A DNA stretch of 35,311 nt, taken from positions 1-35,311 of the forward strand of contig JACPXL010000075.1 in the NCBI GenBank assembly GCA_016196555.1, read 5' to 3'. Below the pieces are notes generated by a model, which saw only the letters and a program-made list of their open reading frames with translations, did no database searches and was not told where the DNA came from. Source of the DNA: Candidatus Omnitrophota bacterium (GTDB lineage: Bacteria; Omnitrophota; Omnitrophia; Omnitrophales; Aquincolibacteriaceae). The translations under genes were made by a program, and so were the position numbers. This document shows positions 8,893-17,206 of the stretch, piece by piece. Each line of letters starts with the position of its first letter. The first letter of the stretch is position 1.

Positions 8893-9660
8893 ATGGAAAC
8901 CTTAACCGCGAGACAGCAATCCATTTTAAACCGGGTGATCGACACTCATATCCAGACCGGCCAGCCCGTCGGGTCCCGCACCATTACCGAAGGATATCGG
9001 GAAAATTACCGCACTTCTTTTTCGCCGGCCACTGTCCGGGGCGAAATGGGGCTTTTGGAAGAACAGGGTTATTTGACCCATCCTCACACTTCTTCAGGGC
9101 GCATTCCGACGGACCGCGGCTACCGCTATTATGTGGACCATGACCTTCAATATGAAAATCTGCCGCAGCATATTTTCCGCGAACTTACCGGCCGACCTTT
9201 GACGGTTTCCGAGGAATTGGATTTTTTTCTGGAACGTGTTTCTAAAGCACTTTCTTCCTGGTCCCAGGAAATGGGCCTGATTCTCATGATTGACGAATCC
9301 TCAAATCCCAGGATTTTTTTGCAAGGCTCCGCGCGTATTTTGGAAAAACCCGAATTTCAAGACGTCAAAAAAGCCCGCAATCTTTTTGAAATGTTGGAAG
9401 AAAAAAAAGCCGTTGCCAACTGGCTTTCCCGGCGCACAGCCGATGAAAAAATTTCCGTCTCGATCGGCCGCGAAAACGAATCCGAGGCCATGAATGACTG
9501 CGCAGTGGTGGCCATGCCCTGCAGAATTCATAGGCGATGGGCCGGGGCCGTGGCGGTGCTCGGGCCAAGACGCATGCGTTATGCGCGCACGCTGCCTTTG
9601 GTGGCCAGCATGGCAAAACTGGTTGAAGAAATGTTTGATCAAAGGAGTTTAGAGTCATGA
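8893..9660 (+). CDS. hrcA: Heat-inducible repressor HrcA, short form
   Basis: HrcA represses chaperone operons by binding the CIRCE operator. The N-terminal winged helix is well conserved: SPATVRGEMGLLEEQGYLTHPHTSSGRIPTDRGYRYYVD. The C-terminal part also matches (ILEKPEFQDVKKARNLFEMLE and the IGRENES...GAVAVLGPRRMRY region). The protein is only 255 aa against about 340 for typical members; the missing portion is the central segment normally containing the LKHI/ELVPL region and inserted dimerisation domain. It is followed by grpE through a 4-base ATGA overlap. I could find no CIRCE inverted repeat (TTAGCACTC-N9-GAGTGCTAA) upstream of it or elsewhere in the window. Confidence 0.9.
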   Translation: METLTARQQSILNRVIDTHIQTGQPVGSRTITEGYRENYRTSFSPATVRGEMGLLEEQGYLTHPHTSSGRIPTDRGYRYYVDHDLQYENLPQHIFRELTGRPLTVSEELDFFLERVSKALSSWSQEMGLILMIDESSNPRIFLQGSARILEKPEFQDVKKARNLFEMLEEKKAVANWLSRRTADEKISVSIGRENESEAMNDCAVVAMPCRIHRRWAGAVAVLGPRRMRYARTLPLVASMAKLVEEMFDQRSLES

Positions 9661-10217
9661 GTGAAGACGAAGTCCGGATCCCGCGCGAGGAATACGAAAA
9701 AGAACAGGCCAAACTCAAAGAGCTTGAAGCGCTGAAGGACCAGCTGCTGCGTTCCGCCGCGGATTTTGAAAATGCCAAAAAGCGGCTCGCCCGGGAACGG
9801 GATGAGTTTATCCGTTACAGCCAGGAAAATTTGATCAAGAGCCTTCTTCCCATTCTCGATAATTTTGAGCGGGCCATGGCCCATGCCGCTCCGGGGGGCG
9901 CGGATATTCCGCCTTCCTTAAAAGGGGTCCTGACGGGAATCGAAATGGTACGTAAACAATTGCTCGAAATTTTAAAAGGGCAGGGCTTGGAGCGAATTGA
10001 CGCTCTGAAACATCCCTTTGACCCTCATCGCCATGAGGCCGTGGCTTACAGCCATGAGCCCGGAAAACCCGATGAAGTGGTGGAAGAAATCGAGCCCGGC
10101 TATCTTCTGCATGGGCGGCTCTTGCGTGCCGCTAAAGTTAAAATCCGAGTTCCTGCCGAACATTCCTCAAAAAAAACCCCCGCCGCTTCTGACGAAAAAG
10201 AAGAAGAGATCACCTAA
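9657..10217 (+). CDS. grpE: Nucleotide exchange factor GrpE
   Basis: GrpE is the nucleotide exchange factor of DnaK. In 186 aa the sequence has the long N-terminal coiled-coil ([36 protein letters not shown]) followed by the conserved core [17 protein letters not shown] and the beta domain with [10 protein letters not shown] and [16 protein letters not shown], all in the expected order. Length is normal. The start overlaps the hrcA stop as ATGA, which implies translational coupling, and dnaJ begins 20 bases after its stop. The usual dnaK gene between grpE and dnaJ is absent. Confidence 0.97.
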   Translation: MSEDEVRIPREEYEKEQAKLKELEALKDQLLRSAADFENAKKRLARERDEFIRYSQENLIKSLLPILDNFERAMAHAAPGGADIPPSLKGVLTGIEMVRKQLLEILKGQGLERIDALKHPFDPHRHEAVAYSHEPGKPDEVVEEIEPGYLLHGRLLRAAKVKIRVPAEHSSKKTPAASDEKEEEIT

Positions 10218-10237
10218 ACGGGTCCTTACCTCATTCT

Positions 10238-11365
10238 ATGGCCACTCACAAACGCGATTATTATGAAATATTGAGTGTTACCCGGACCGCAAGCGGCGAG
10301 GAAATCAAAAAATCTTATCGCAAACTTGCCCTGCAATATCATCCTGATCGCAATCCCGGCGATAAAAAAGCAGAGGACAGTTTTAAAGAAGCGGCCGAGG
10401 CCTACGCTGTTTTGAGTGATCCGGAAAAACGCGCTCAATACGATCAATTCGGTCATTCTCTCGGAGGACGCGGTTTCGAAGGTTTTGAGGGGTTTGCGGA
10501 AAATTTTTCCGGATTCGGGGATATTTTTGGAGATTTGTTCGAGGATTTTTTTGGCGGAAGTTCCGCGCGCGGCCGCGGCGGGGTGCGGCCCAGACGGGGA
10601 GCGGACCTTCAAGTGACGCTTGAAATAACCTTGGAAGATGTTCTGGCCGGGTATGAAACGAAAATTGAACTTTCACGCCGGGAAACCTGCGGCGAATGTA
10701 AAGGCAGCCGTGCGGAACCCGGTTCCAAAAAAACATCTTGTACGGATTGCGGAGGACGGGGAGAGGTGCGCGTTTCTCAGGGATTTTTTACATTGAGACG
10801 GACTTGTCCGAGATGCCGTGGCGAGGGCGAGAGAATTGAAAAGCCCTGCCACCGGTGTAAAGGAGAAGGTTTGGTGCGCGAAAAGCGTTCGCTCAAAATC
10901 AAAATTCCTCCCGGCATTGACGAAGCTTCCAGACTGCGTTTGACCGGCGAAGGGGAAAGCGGTGAGAGCGGGGGACCGCGCGGGGATTTGTATGTCAACG
11001 TTGATATCAAATCGCACTCCATTTTTGAACGCCGCGGAAATGAAATTTACTGTGAAATGCTGATTCCCTTTACCCTGGCTGTGTTGGGAGGAGAAATTCC
11101 TATTCCGACTTTGGACGGAAAAGAGTCTCTTAAAATTCCGGCCGGGACTCCCGCCGGCAAAGTTTTTCAGATCAAAGGCAAAGGATTGCCGGCCCTGGAA
11201 CGTCCGTCCGTACGCGGGGATGAGCTGATCCGTGTGGACATTGAAATCCCGGCGAAACTCAGCGAGACAGAACGGAAACTTCTTCAGGAATTCGCCAAGA
11301 CGCGCGGCGAAAAAGTCCAAACCAAGAAAAAAGGCCTGTTCGAACAATTTAAGGAATCTCTTTAA
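10238..11365 (+). CDS. dnaJ: Chaperone protein DnaJ
   Basis: DnaJ delivers substrates to DnaK and stimulates its ATPase. The 375-aa protein has the J domain with HPD at residues 35-37, a Gly/Phe-rich linker ([31 protein letters not shown]), four CxxCxGx zinc repeats and the C-terminal substrate domains. The first zinc repeat reads CGECKGSR, with Arg where Gly is usual; the other three are standard, so zinc binding should survive. The three genes hrcA, grpE and dnaJ look like one operon, continuing into the VanZ-like gene that starts two bases after the dnaJ stop. No obvious Shine-Dalgarno precedes the ATG. Confidence 0.97.
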   Translation: MATHKRDYYEILSVTRTASGEEIKKSYRKLALQYHPDRNPGDKKAEDSFKEAAEAYAVLSDPEKRAQYDQFGHSLGGRGFEGFEGFAENFSGFGDIFGDLFEDFFGGSSARGRGGVRPRRGADLQVTLEITLEDVLAGYETKIELSRRETCGECKGSRAEPGSKKTSCTDCGGRGEVRVSQGFFTLRRTCPRCRGEGERIEKPCHRCKGEGLVREKRSLKIKIPPGIDEASRLRLTGEGESGESGGPRGDLYVNVDIKSHSIFERRGNEIYCEMLIPFTLAVLGGEIPIPTLDGKESLKIPAGTPAGKVFQIKGKGLPALERPSVRGDELIRVDIEIPAKLSETERKLLQEFAKTRGEKVQTKKKGLFEQFKESL

Positions 11366-11367
11366 CA

Positions 11368-11754
11368 ATGCACCGCAAACTTTTTCGTCTGCTCTTATGG
11401 GCCTTCTTTTTTTTCTACAATCTAGTCCTTGTCCGCTCATCGCTTCTTCCTTACGATGAAATGCCTCCGTCAATACGCGACGTTAATGGATTTTTAATGC
11501 ACTCGGTTGGTTATTTCTTTCTTTTTATTTTGACCCATATCGTTTTCGAATTTCCCAGTCCCGGCAAAATAAAGTCCCGGGCTTTTATTTTAAGCGCTTG
11601 CTGGTGTTTGGGGATGGGGGTCTTACTCGAATGGGCCCAGACTTTTGTACCAGGCCGCTCAGCCCAGCTGGAGGATGTGCTGGCCAATCTCACCGGAATT
11701 GCATTGGCAGCCGGGCTCCTTAAATATCTAAAAAAACAGGCGGTCAAAACATGA
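11368..11754 (+). CDS. VanZ-like family membrane protein
   Basis: A 128-aa protein with four probable membrane segments (around FRLLLWAFFFFYNLVLV, FLMHSVGYFFLFILTHIVF, FILSACWCLGMGVLLEWAQ and NLTGIALAAGLLKYL). The pattern of an H in the second segment, GxxxEWAQ(x)FxPGRSxxxxDVLxNxxG after the third, is the hallmark of VanZ-like proteins. The biochemical role of most members is unknown; the founding member gives low-level teicoplanin resistance. It lies 2 bases after dnaJ and overlaps the thioesterase start by 4 bases, so it belongs to the same transcription unit. Confidence 0.85.
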   Translation: MHRKLFRLLLWAFFFFYNLVLVRSSLLPYDEMPPSIRDVNGFLMHSVGYFFLFILTHIVFEFPSPGKIKSRAFILSACWCLGMGVLLEWAQTFVPGRSAQLEDVLANLTGIALAAGLLKYLKKQAVKT

Positions 11755-12173
11755 AGCATTTTGATTATGAATTCCGTGTCCGCTACGGCGATACGGACAA
11801 AATGGGGATTAGTTATTACGCCAATTATTTTGTCTGGTTTGAAGCGGCCCGCACCGAATATTTCCGTGCGTTAGGTTTGCCTTACACGGTTTGTGAAGAA
11901 AAAGGATACTTCCTGCCGGTGGTGGAAACCAGCGCAAAATACCTTGCTCCTTCCACCTATGACGATCTCCTCATTGTGCGCACGAGTGTGGCCGAACTCC
12001 GGCAAAGCTCAATGCGTTTTGAATACCAGGTTTTCAAAAAAGAAGACCAGTCCAAGGCCTATCCAATTTTGTGCACGGGATTTTCCGTGCATGTCTTTGT
12101 GGACCGCAATATGCGGCCCTGCCGCATGCCGGAAGAAATCCGCGGTATCGTGACCGAACACCGGCTGCTCTGA
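11751..12173 (+). CDS. Acyl-CoA thioesterase, YbgC/FadM-like 4HBT fold
   Basis: A 140-aa hot-dog-fold protein. The N-terminus FRVRYGDTDKMGISYYANYFVWFEAARTEYFRALG carries the conserved Asp of the 4-hydroxybenzoyl-CoA thioesterase family (RYxDTDxMGxxYxxNYxxWFE) and the central strands follow the family pattern. These enzymes hydrolyse acyl-CoA thioesters; substrate specificity cannot be read from sequence. The start overlaps the VanZ-like stop as ATGA. Standing in many bacteria near Tol-Pal genes, ybgC relatives are linked to envelope lipid handling, but no tol genes are here. Confidence 0.9.
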   Translation: MKHFDYEFRVRYGDTDKMGISYYANYFVWFEAARTEYFRALGLPYTVCEEKGYFLPVVETSAKYLAPSTYDDLLIVRTSVAELRQSSMRFEYQVFKKEDQSKAYPILCTGFSVHVFVDRNMRPCRMPEEIRGIVTEHRLL

Positions 12174-12196
12174 TCCACTTTTCCTTCACTTTCTTT

Positions 12197-12225
12197 TTGA
12201 CCCTGCCGATAATCCATGCTAAAGT
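12197..12225 (+). promoter_or_regulatory. Probable promoter of gpsA
   Basis: TTGACC (12197-12202) and TAAAGT (12220-12225) are 17 bases apart, close to the sigma70 consensus. They lie in the 77-base gap after the thioesterase stop and about 25 bases before the gpsA ATG, which has GAGG just upstream. Confidence 0.5.
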
Positions 12226-12250
12226 AAAAATCGTTTAACCGAGGATTTTC

Positions 12251-13267
12251 ATGGCCAATACGAAATTTCGCGTGAGTGTTTTGGGCGATGGGGGCTGGGG
12301 GACCGCGCTGGCTGTCGTCAATGCCCGCCGTCACAATGAAGTTTTGCTTTGGTCTGCGTTTCCGGATTATGCCAAAGTTCTCTCCGAAAAGCGCGAGAAC
12401 ATCAAATTCCTGCCCGGTGTCAAACTCGATCCTAAAATTAAAATTTCATCCGATTTAAATGAAGCAGTGGAATTCGGCCAAATCCTTGTGCTGGCCATTC
12501 CGACCCAGTTTATCCGCAATGTCCTTCATAAACTCAAAGATTGCAAACTTACCAATAAAACCTTGGTCAGCGTGGCCAAAGGGATTGAAAAAAATACCTG
12601 CCTGAGACCTTCGGAAATTATCACATCCATTATCGGAGACAAAGCACCTATTGTGATTTTGTCCGGGCCTTCGCATGCCGAAGAAGTGGCCCGCAATATT
12701 CCCACGCTTGTCGTTGCGGCCTCACGGGATGAAAAAGCGGCGGCGCTTGTGCAGCAGGCTTTTATGGACACTTATTTCCGGATTTATGTGCAGACGGACG
12801 TGGTCGGTGTGGAGCTCGGCGGCGCGCTCAAAAATGTGGTGGCCATTGCTGCGGGCGTTTGTGACGGACTTAAATTCGGCGACAATTCTAAATCAGGGCT
12901 TATTACGCGCGGACTTTTCGAAATGACGCGCCTCGGTATCAAGCTTGGCGCCAATCCGAATACTTTTTTTGGACTTTCCGGGCTGGGCGATTTGGTCACG
13001 ACTTGTTTTTCTAAACATGGCCGCAATCTCCGCGTGGGAAGGGAACTGGGCGAAGGCAAAAAAATCAAAGATATTCTCGCCGGCATGGAAATGGTGGCCG
13101 AAGGAGTGGATTCAGCGCAGAGCGTCCATCAATTATGCAAAAAAGTGGGCGTGGACCTGGCGATTGTGGGCGAAGTTTACAATATTCTTTTTGAAGGCAA
13201 AGATGCGCGTCAGGCCGTGATCGATCTCTTGAGCCGTGACGCACGCGAAGAGTGGAAGCAATACTAA
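12251..13267 (+). CDS. gpsA: Glycerol-3-phosphate dehydrogenase [NAD(P)+] GpsA
   Basis: GpsA reduces dihydroxyacetone phosphate to sn-glycerol-3-phosphate, the backbone of phospholipids. The 338-aa protein has an N-terminal Rossmann fold with GDGGWG at residues 12-17, the VSVAKGIEKNT and SGPSHAEEVA segments typical of the family, the catalytic Lys in GALKNVVAIAAGVCDGLKFGDN and the C-terminal GLSGLGDLVTTC and GRNLRVGRELGEG motifs. Length is standard. It has its own promoter and a GAGG ribosome binding site, and a HU gene follows 30 bases after its stop. Confidence 0.97.
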   Translation: MANTKFRVSVLGDGGWGTALAVVNARRHNEVLLWSAFPDYAKVLSEKRENIKFLPGVKLDPKIKISSDLNEAVEFGQILVLAIPTQFIRNVLHKLKDCKLTNKTLVSVAKGIEKNTCLRPSEIITSIIGDKAPIVILSGPSHAEEVARNIPTLVVAASRDEKAAALVQQAFMDTYFRIYVQTDVVGVELGGALKNVVAIAAGVCDGLKFGDNSKSGLITRGLFEMTRLGIKLGANPNTFFGLSGLGDLVTTCFSKHGRNLRVGRELGEGKKIKDILAGMEMVAEGVDSAQSVHQLCKKVGVDLAIVGEVYNILFEGKDARQAVIDLLSRDAREEWKQY

Positions 13268-13297
13268 TTTTAAATTTCAGGGGGAGGAGGTAACACA

Positions 13298-13570
13298 ATG
13301 AACAAGGCACAGCTCGCAAGTGAAATTGCCAAAAAGACAAAGCTTTCAAAGGCTAAATCATGGGAGGCCTTAAACGCAACGGTTGATGCGATTAAAGGTT
13401 CACTCAAGAAAGGCCAGAAAGTTTCTCTCGTAGGATTCGGGAGTTTTTTGGTGAAGAACCGGAAGGCCCGCACAGGCCGTAATCCGAAAACCGGAGAAAC
13501 GATTCAGATCAAGGCCCGCAAGGTCCCGGCTTTCAGCGCAGGCGCTGAATTTAAGAATCTTTTAAAATAG
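13298..13570 (+). CDS. HU-family DNA-binding protein
   Basis: A 90-aa nucleoid protein that bends DNA. The whole length matches HU/IHF: MNKAQLASEIAKKTKLSKA, the VSLVGFGSFLVKNRKARTGRNPKTGETIQI arm with the intercalating Pro in NPKTG, and the C-terminal VPAFSAGAEFKNLLK. A very strong ribosome binding site (GGGGGAGGAGG, 13279-13289) precedes the ATG, which fits a highly expressed gene. The transcript ends at the terminator 13588-13640. Confidence 0.96.
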   Translation: MNKAQLASEIAKKTKLSKAKSWEALNATVDAIKGSLKKGQKVSLVGFGSFLVKNRKARTGRNPKTGETIQIKARKVPAFSAGAEFKNLLK

Positions 13571-13587
13571 TCCGGCCATCAATAAAG

Positions 13588-13640
13588 AAGCGTTCAGTTT
13601 AGAAATGTCCCCACGGCATATCCAAACTGAACGCTTTTTT
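13588..13640 (+). terminator. Intrinsic terminator after the HU gene
   Basis: A perfect 13-base inverted repeat, AAGCGTTCAGTTT (13588-13600) and AAACTGAACGCTT (13624-13636), is followed directly by a run of T with a later second T-run. The loop is long (23 bases). It is oriented for the plus strand and lies 17 bases after the HU stop; the minus-strand gene to the right ends at 13647. Confidence 0.85.
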
Positions 13641-13646
13641 ATTTTT

Positions 13647-14327
13647 CTAGCGAGTGACCGGTTCTTGGCTGGCCGCTAGGACATCGAGTCCTTCGATGGT
13701 GAAATCCGCACCCAAAAGTTTTTCTCCTGGATCGAATACGAAACTGAGGGAATGAATGTCGGCAAAAGAAGTTTTGCCCGGCAGTTTGAAGAAAACTTCC
13801 CGCGATTGTACGGAATTCTCCAGATAAATTCTAAAATCGGAATCCCGCCTTAATTCATCCGCGTCAAAACGAACAGTCAGAAATTCAGGAACCGCAAGGC
13901 CGGAATAACGGACGCGTACCCATCGGTCCCGCAAATCCTTGGAGCCATCAAAACTGAAAAACAGAGAAGATTCTTTGGCCTCGCGCGCCACATGCACGCG
14001 CACGCCTTGGCCCTCAGCTTGATCATAAACGAGATTTCCCCGGACCCCGATTTGTGTGGAGTCCCTTAAAAGAGACTCAACCTCGGAGCGAATTTCCACA
14101 GGGGTGGGAGCCAAGCCGGTGGTTGTGATTGAAGCTGATGCCGCGGCTGAGATCAGCGGCGCAGCCAGTGTATTTTCACCGACTTGCTGGGACTCTTGAT
14201 GCACAGCGCGAAGGGCCTCCAGTTTTGCTTCTGCGGAATTATCTTCCGCATAAAGTTTGGGCAAAGCACAAAAAGCCAGGATAACGGGGGCGATCAAAAT
14301 AAGTGAAGCAAAAAATTTTATTTTCAT
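13647..14327 (-). CDS. Secreted protein of unknown function
   Basis: A 226-aa protein with a clear cleavable signal peptide ([29 protein letters not shown], likely cut after the AxA-like LYA). The mature protein contains a low-complexity Ala/Ser-rich stretch and then a domain of alternating beta strands ([42 protein letters not shown]) that could be a carbohydrate-binding or jelly-roll-like module, which is only an impression. No family is recognised. It is transcribed divergently from tRNA-Pro. A weak candidate promoter, TTGCAA (14455-14460) and TATCTT (14432-14437) read on the minus strand at 17-base spacing, lies about 105 bases upstream. Confidence 0.75.
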   Translation of the reverse strand: MKIKFFASLILIAPVILAFCALPKLYAEDNSAEAKLEALRAVHQESQQVGENTLAAPLISAAASASITTTGLAPTPVEIRSEVESLLRDSTQIGVRGNLVYDQAEGQGVRVHVAREAKESSLFFSFDGSKDLRDRWVRVRYSGLAVPEFLTVRFDADELRRDSDFRIYLENSVQSREVFFKLPGKTSFADIHSLSFVFDPGEKLLGADFTIEGLDVLAASQEPVTR

Positions 14328-14475
14328 GTTTGTTTCGGCAGTTCAGCCGTCCTTTCATGGGTTTTGAGGACCTGTAACTTTGCGTCCTCCGGTTGCCCGG
14401 AGTTTGCGTTTTCGGTGCAAACGTCATCAGAAAGATACACGGTGTTAGTGCAACTTGCAAATAGGGGACTGGCGG

Positions 14476-14504
14476 ATGACAATCCGAGGGAAATCTGATA
14501 GACT
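14476..14504 (+). promoter_or_regulatory. Probable promoter of tRNA-Pro
   Basis: ATGACA (14476-14481) and TAGACT (14499-14504) are 17 bases apart. The predicted transcription start near 14511 is 20 bases before the mature tRNA 5' end, a normal arrangement for a stand-alone tRNA gene. Confidence 0.45.
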
Positions 14505-14530
14505 TTCCCCTCATTTTGCCCCAAAACCGT

Positions 14531-14607
14531 CGGGGCGTAGCGCAGCCTGGTAGCGCACACGCTTGGGGTGCGTGCGGTCGCAGGTTCAAATCCTGCCGCC
14601 CCGACCA
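14531..14607 (+). tRNA. tRNA-Pro (anticodon GGG)
   Basis: A 77-base tRNA folds fully by eye: acceptor CGGGGCG with CGCCCCG, D-arm GCGCAGCCTGGTAGCGC, anticodon stem CACGC/GCGTG around the loop TTGGGGT (anticodon GGG), and the T-arm GCAGG-TTCAAAT-CCTGC. The discriminator A and an encoded CCA end the gene. An IS481-like remnant begins within a few bases of the 3' end. Confidence 0.97.
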
Positions 14608-14748
14608 GTTTACCTCGGTCCATACCGGGCACATCCTTTACAGATCATTCTGAGCACATCGTTTACACTTTGAGGCATATCAAACCCAAAAGGGGGACAT
14701 ATGCCTTGGAAGGAAACGTGTGTTATGGATGAGAGGACAAAATTTATC
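14608..14748 (+). mobile_element. 5' remnant of an IS481-like insertion sequence
   Basis: The ATG at 14701 opens MPWKETCVMDERTKFI, the very characteristic N-terminus of a common IS481-group integrase-type transposase. After Ile16 the similarity ends and a stop follows at 14770, so only the start of the transposase gene remains. Upstream is the expected leader with a GGGGG ribosome binding site and two direct repeats, GCACATCCTTTACA (14629-14642) and GCACATCGTTTACA (14654-14667), 25 bases apart, that look like terminal transposase-binding sites. The left edge is set at the base after the tRNA CCA, but the true left end is uncertain. The right edge, about 14748, is where transposase similarity stops. 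Confidence 0.75.
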
Positions 14749-14772
14749 GGGCGTCTTCTTTTACAGAAGTGA
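14701..14772 (+). pseudogene. Truncated IS481-family transposase N-terminus
   Basis: Only the first 16 codons resemble the transposase; the following codons (GRLLLQK and stop) belong to the opposite-strand glycosyltransferase gene. The helix-turn-helix and the DDE catalytic domain are gone, so no activity is possible. Confidence 0.7.
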
Positions 14773-16432
14773 AAATGTAAAAGAAAAATCCGTTCGTGTA
14801 CATATCGACTCGCATGCGTGTACTAAAATCCACTTGAACCGCTGAATCCATTTTCTTTTCATAAACTTTCCGGTATTCGCTGCAGGGATGGCTGGCGATA
14901 GGCTCCATGGTTCCGGTTTGCTGGGCCTGCTTCACGATGTTAAGGTTATAGGCATTGCGATAACTATCACATTGCTCATAGGGAACCGCGAGTTCGCTTT
15001 TGCTGATCCAGGCAATCGTTTGAAAGGGATCGCTCATCTGCGTCAGGGCTTTATCCCGGTAGCTGCGGATAGCGGGCATCATATTGAGGCCGTCCGAACG
15101 CCCGTTCGTAAGAATAATGCCCACCTTGTAACGTTCCAATATCGCCACAAGATCTTTTTCCACAAAAGGATCGCGCCGTTCCTGGAGAAACACGGGAAAA
15201 TACGCGAGGCAAAGCGCGAGTACTCCGGACGCTAGAAGGGCCGCAGCGCGTATTTCATAGCGCATGAAAAACGCAGGAAGCTGCGTCCAGAGCCATTCCC
15301 ATCCTTCGGCTATGATGACCACAAAGAAGGGGAGCAGGATCAAAGTGTGGCGTGTGGGACTAAAAGTCAGCTTGCCTAAAACAATCAGAATGGTCCACCC
15401 CAGCGCAACGCCGGCAAAAAAAATTCCGAAGGCTTTCAGCTTGGATTCGCGGGAACTCATAAAAGCTGCCAATCCGGCGAAAAACAACACAAGGAGAAAA
15501 ATACTTACCGGCCAAAACCACATACTTTTTTCCGGCACAAAAGCGGTATTGGATTGAAACACGATGAAAAAATTTTTTACAAAAAATGTTATTGTGTAGC
15601 GCAATTTCTCCAAAAGCGCTGCCTGGCCGGGCAGATGAAATAAAAATTCTCCGTTTGATCCGTAGGCCGCGATTGGGGCCCCCATATTCTCCTTAAGAAA
15701 GCGCCGCAGAAAGAAAAACCATGTGGGGAAAAAAAGTACGCCGTAAGCAAGTCCACTTGCGGCGACTTTCCCGGCTAACTGCGGGATGGATTTTTCGCCG
15801 CGAATCCTGGATATGAAAAGTCCGAGATAAAACCACGGGATAAAAGCAAGAATCTGATATTGGGCATTGGCAATGACGGCAAGACCCACGCTTGCTGCAA
15901 GGAGCGCGCGCAGGGTCAAAACCGGCCGAGCGGCAAGATAGGCATATAAAATAAAAAAAGCAATGGTGGCAGTAACACTTAAAGCATAATTGTGCATCTG
16001 TTTTGCATGCACGATGTTTTCCCACGAACAGGCCAGGAGCGCCGCGGCGATCACGGCCTTGCCGGAAAGGCGGCCGTCCCGGACCCGGTAAAAAATCGCG
16101 AGCAGAATAATTCCTAGGATTCCGGCCGCACAGGACGGCAAACGCCCCCAAAACAACATCTCGCGGTAAGATTGGGAAGCGGAAATTAAAAAAGGTGTAA
16201 TCAGAAACTGAAGCGGAGCGTACGTATAATAACGCGGGATCGGGAGAGGTCCGAATTCACCCGTGTGCCGGTTGAGGAGAATAATTTCGGCAACACCCCG
16301 GTCGTCCACATTGCTGAAATGCCACGCCAAGTCTGTAAACCGGGTGTAAATTCCTACCGCAAGGATGACAGCAAGTAAAAGCAGCCATCCTTTTTCTTTT
16401 ACATGCTGCACTATCCCGGATTTTTCGCTCAT
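14744..16432 (-). CDS. GT39-like (ArnT/PMT family) membrane glycosyltransferase
   Basis: The ATG at 16432 is chosen because AAGGAA lies just upstream and the next residues lead straight into the first membrane segment; an upstream open extension to 16606 is polar and unlike the family. The 562-aa protein has about a dozen hydrophobic segments and an early large loop with the acidic motif NVDDRGVAEI, placed like the catalytic Asp/Glu of GT39 enzymes, then the family-like PIPRYYTYAPLQFLITPFL. Such enzymes use polyprenyl-phosphate sugars to glycosylate lipids or proteins at the periplasmic face. The acceptor is unknown. The TAA stop lies inside the IS481-like remnant, so the native C-terminus may have been altered. 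Confidence 0.75.
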   Translation of the reverse strand: MSEKSGIVQHVKEKGWLLLLAVILAVGIYTRFTDLAWHFSNVDDRGVAEIILLNRHTGEFGPLPIPRYYTYAPLQFLITPFLISASQSYREMLFWGRLPSCAAGILGIILLAIFYRVRDGRLSGKAVIAAALLACSWENIVHAKQMHNYALSVTATIAFFILYAYLAARPVLTLRALLAASVGLAVIANAQYQILAFIPWFYLGLFISRIRGEKSIPQLAGKVAASGLAYGVLFFPTWFFFLRRFLKENMGAPIAAYGSNGEFLFHLPGQAALLEKLRYTITFFVKNFFIVFQSNTAFVPEKSMWFWPVSIFLLVLFFAGLAAFMSSRESKLKAFGIFFAGVALGWTILIVLGKLTFSPTRHTLILLPFFVVIIAEGWEWLWTQLPAFFMRYEIRAAALLASGVLALCLAYFPVFLQERRDPFVEKDLVAILERYKVGIILTNGRSDGLNMMPAIRSYRDKALTQMSDPFQTIAWISKSELAVPYEQCDSYRNAYNLNIVKQAQQTGTMEPIASHPCSEYRKVYEKKMDSAVQVDFSTRMRVDMYTNGFFFYIFTSVKEDAR

Positions 16433-16646
16433 AGCTTTCCTTGAATATCGTCCATTTGTCAAATTTGTACAGGTGGGGAGGATCCCCCTCTGCAGGATCT
16501 TTAATTGTCGAATCCGCCCGGAAAGTGTCGCATTTTTCGGACAATTTACCGTTTTCCTTTCTATTTTCCTTAGGGTGCGAGTTGGCATAGCTATTGATAT
16601 AGCCAAGACGGAGCTAAATGCCTATTAAACCTCCAAGGAGGAAAAG

Positions 16647-17129
16647 ATGAATTCCCAATTAAACTTAAAAATGCTTTTTGCGGCCGTTTTAATGGCGGTT
16701 GCTATGACCTTAACACTGCCTGGTTATGCGAAAGAAATTGTTCGCCAAACCGAAACAACGACAACGGTGACCGTTCGAGATGATATTCCTCTTTATACGG
16801 GGCCGGTGGTGGAAGCCGAGCTGGAAGAATTAGGTCTTGAGGATTTCCAGCGCTTGGGGAGCAAACCGCCGATCGCCCAAGGACAGTTCCAAGAATATAA
16901 AGAAGAAGGGCGGGACCCAAACAGCACAAAACCTCGTTTATATAAAATGAAGGTCACGCACGATTTGGCCTTAGTGGATTTTCAAGGAGCGGATATTGAT
17001 CCGAGAATTGCGCAAGTGCGGTATGAGGGTTATGTGACTGCTTATAAATCAAAACCGGGAGAGCCGTATTATGTGTATGTTTATCACACGCCTCTCGTGC
17101 GGGCAACGGCCATTCCTTTAGCCCAGTAA
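16647..17129 (+). CDS. Secreted protein of unknown function
   Basis: A 160-aa protein with a signal peptide (MNSQLNLKMLFAAVLMAVAMTLTLPGYA, cleavage after GYA). The mature part contains a Thr-rich segment (QTETTTTVTV) and a compact charged region ending in beta-like strands (PYYVYVYHTPLVRATAIPLAQ). No family recognised. The AAGGAGG ribosome binding site sits in the palindrome CCTCCAAGGAGG (16630-16641), which could hide it in a duplex with another molecule but cannot form a normal hairpin with a 2-base loop. The gene ends at a good terminator, so it is monocistronic. Confidence 0.75.
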   Translation: MNSQLNLKMLFAAVLMAVAMTLTLPGYAKEIVRQTETTTTVTVRDDIPLYTGPVVEAELEELGLEDFQRLGSKPPIAQGQFQEYKEEGRDPNSTKPRLYKMKVTHDLALVDFQGADIDPRIAQVRYEGYVTAYKSKPGEPYYVYVYHTPLVRATAIPLAQ

Positions 17130-17147
17130 TAAACCTGCTTTGAAAAC

Positions 17148-17179
17148 AAAAAGCCCTCCGAGAAATTGGGGGGCTTTTT
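17148..17179 (+). terminator. Intrinsic terminator after the 160-aa secreted protein gene
   Basis: A 12-base-pair stem with one G-T pair, AAAAAGCCCTCC (17148-17159) and GGGGGGCTTTTT (17168-17179), encloses an 8-base loop. The T-run is part of the descending arm. The next gene starts about 30 bases further on. Confidence 0.85.
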
Positions 17180-17206
17180 AAAATGAGATGGGTTATGCTT
17201 AAAACA

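Noticed and set aside
10673-11473. 266-aa minus-strand ORF opposite dnaJ
   Set aside because: Antisense reading of a clearly conserved gene; composition is Phe/Arg-rich as expected for a shadow frame.
14387-14402. CTCCGG/CCGGAG hairpin as a terminator between the secreted protein gene and tRNA-Pro
   Set aside because: Stem of six pairs and no proper T-run on either strand.
14239-14634. Minus-strand ORFs across the tRNA with [22 protein letters not shown] and [24 protein letters not shown]
   Set aside because: These are the well-known false proteins produced by translating the antisense of tRNA genes; the tRNA-Pro fold explains the sequence.
16433-16606. 58-residue N-terminal extension of the GT39-like protein
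   Set aside because: It is polar, Cys- and Arg-rich and unlike the family; ATG 16432 has a good AAGGAA site and leads directly into the first membrane segment.
16630-16641. CCTCCAAGGAGG palindrome at the ribosome binding site as a translational hairpin switch
   Set aside because: The loop would be only two bases, so an ordinary hairpin cannot form; it is probably coincidence with a strong Shine-Dalgarno.
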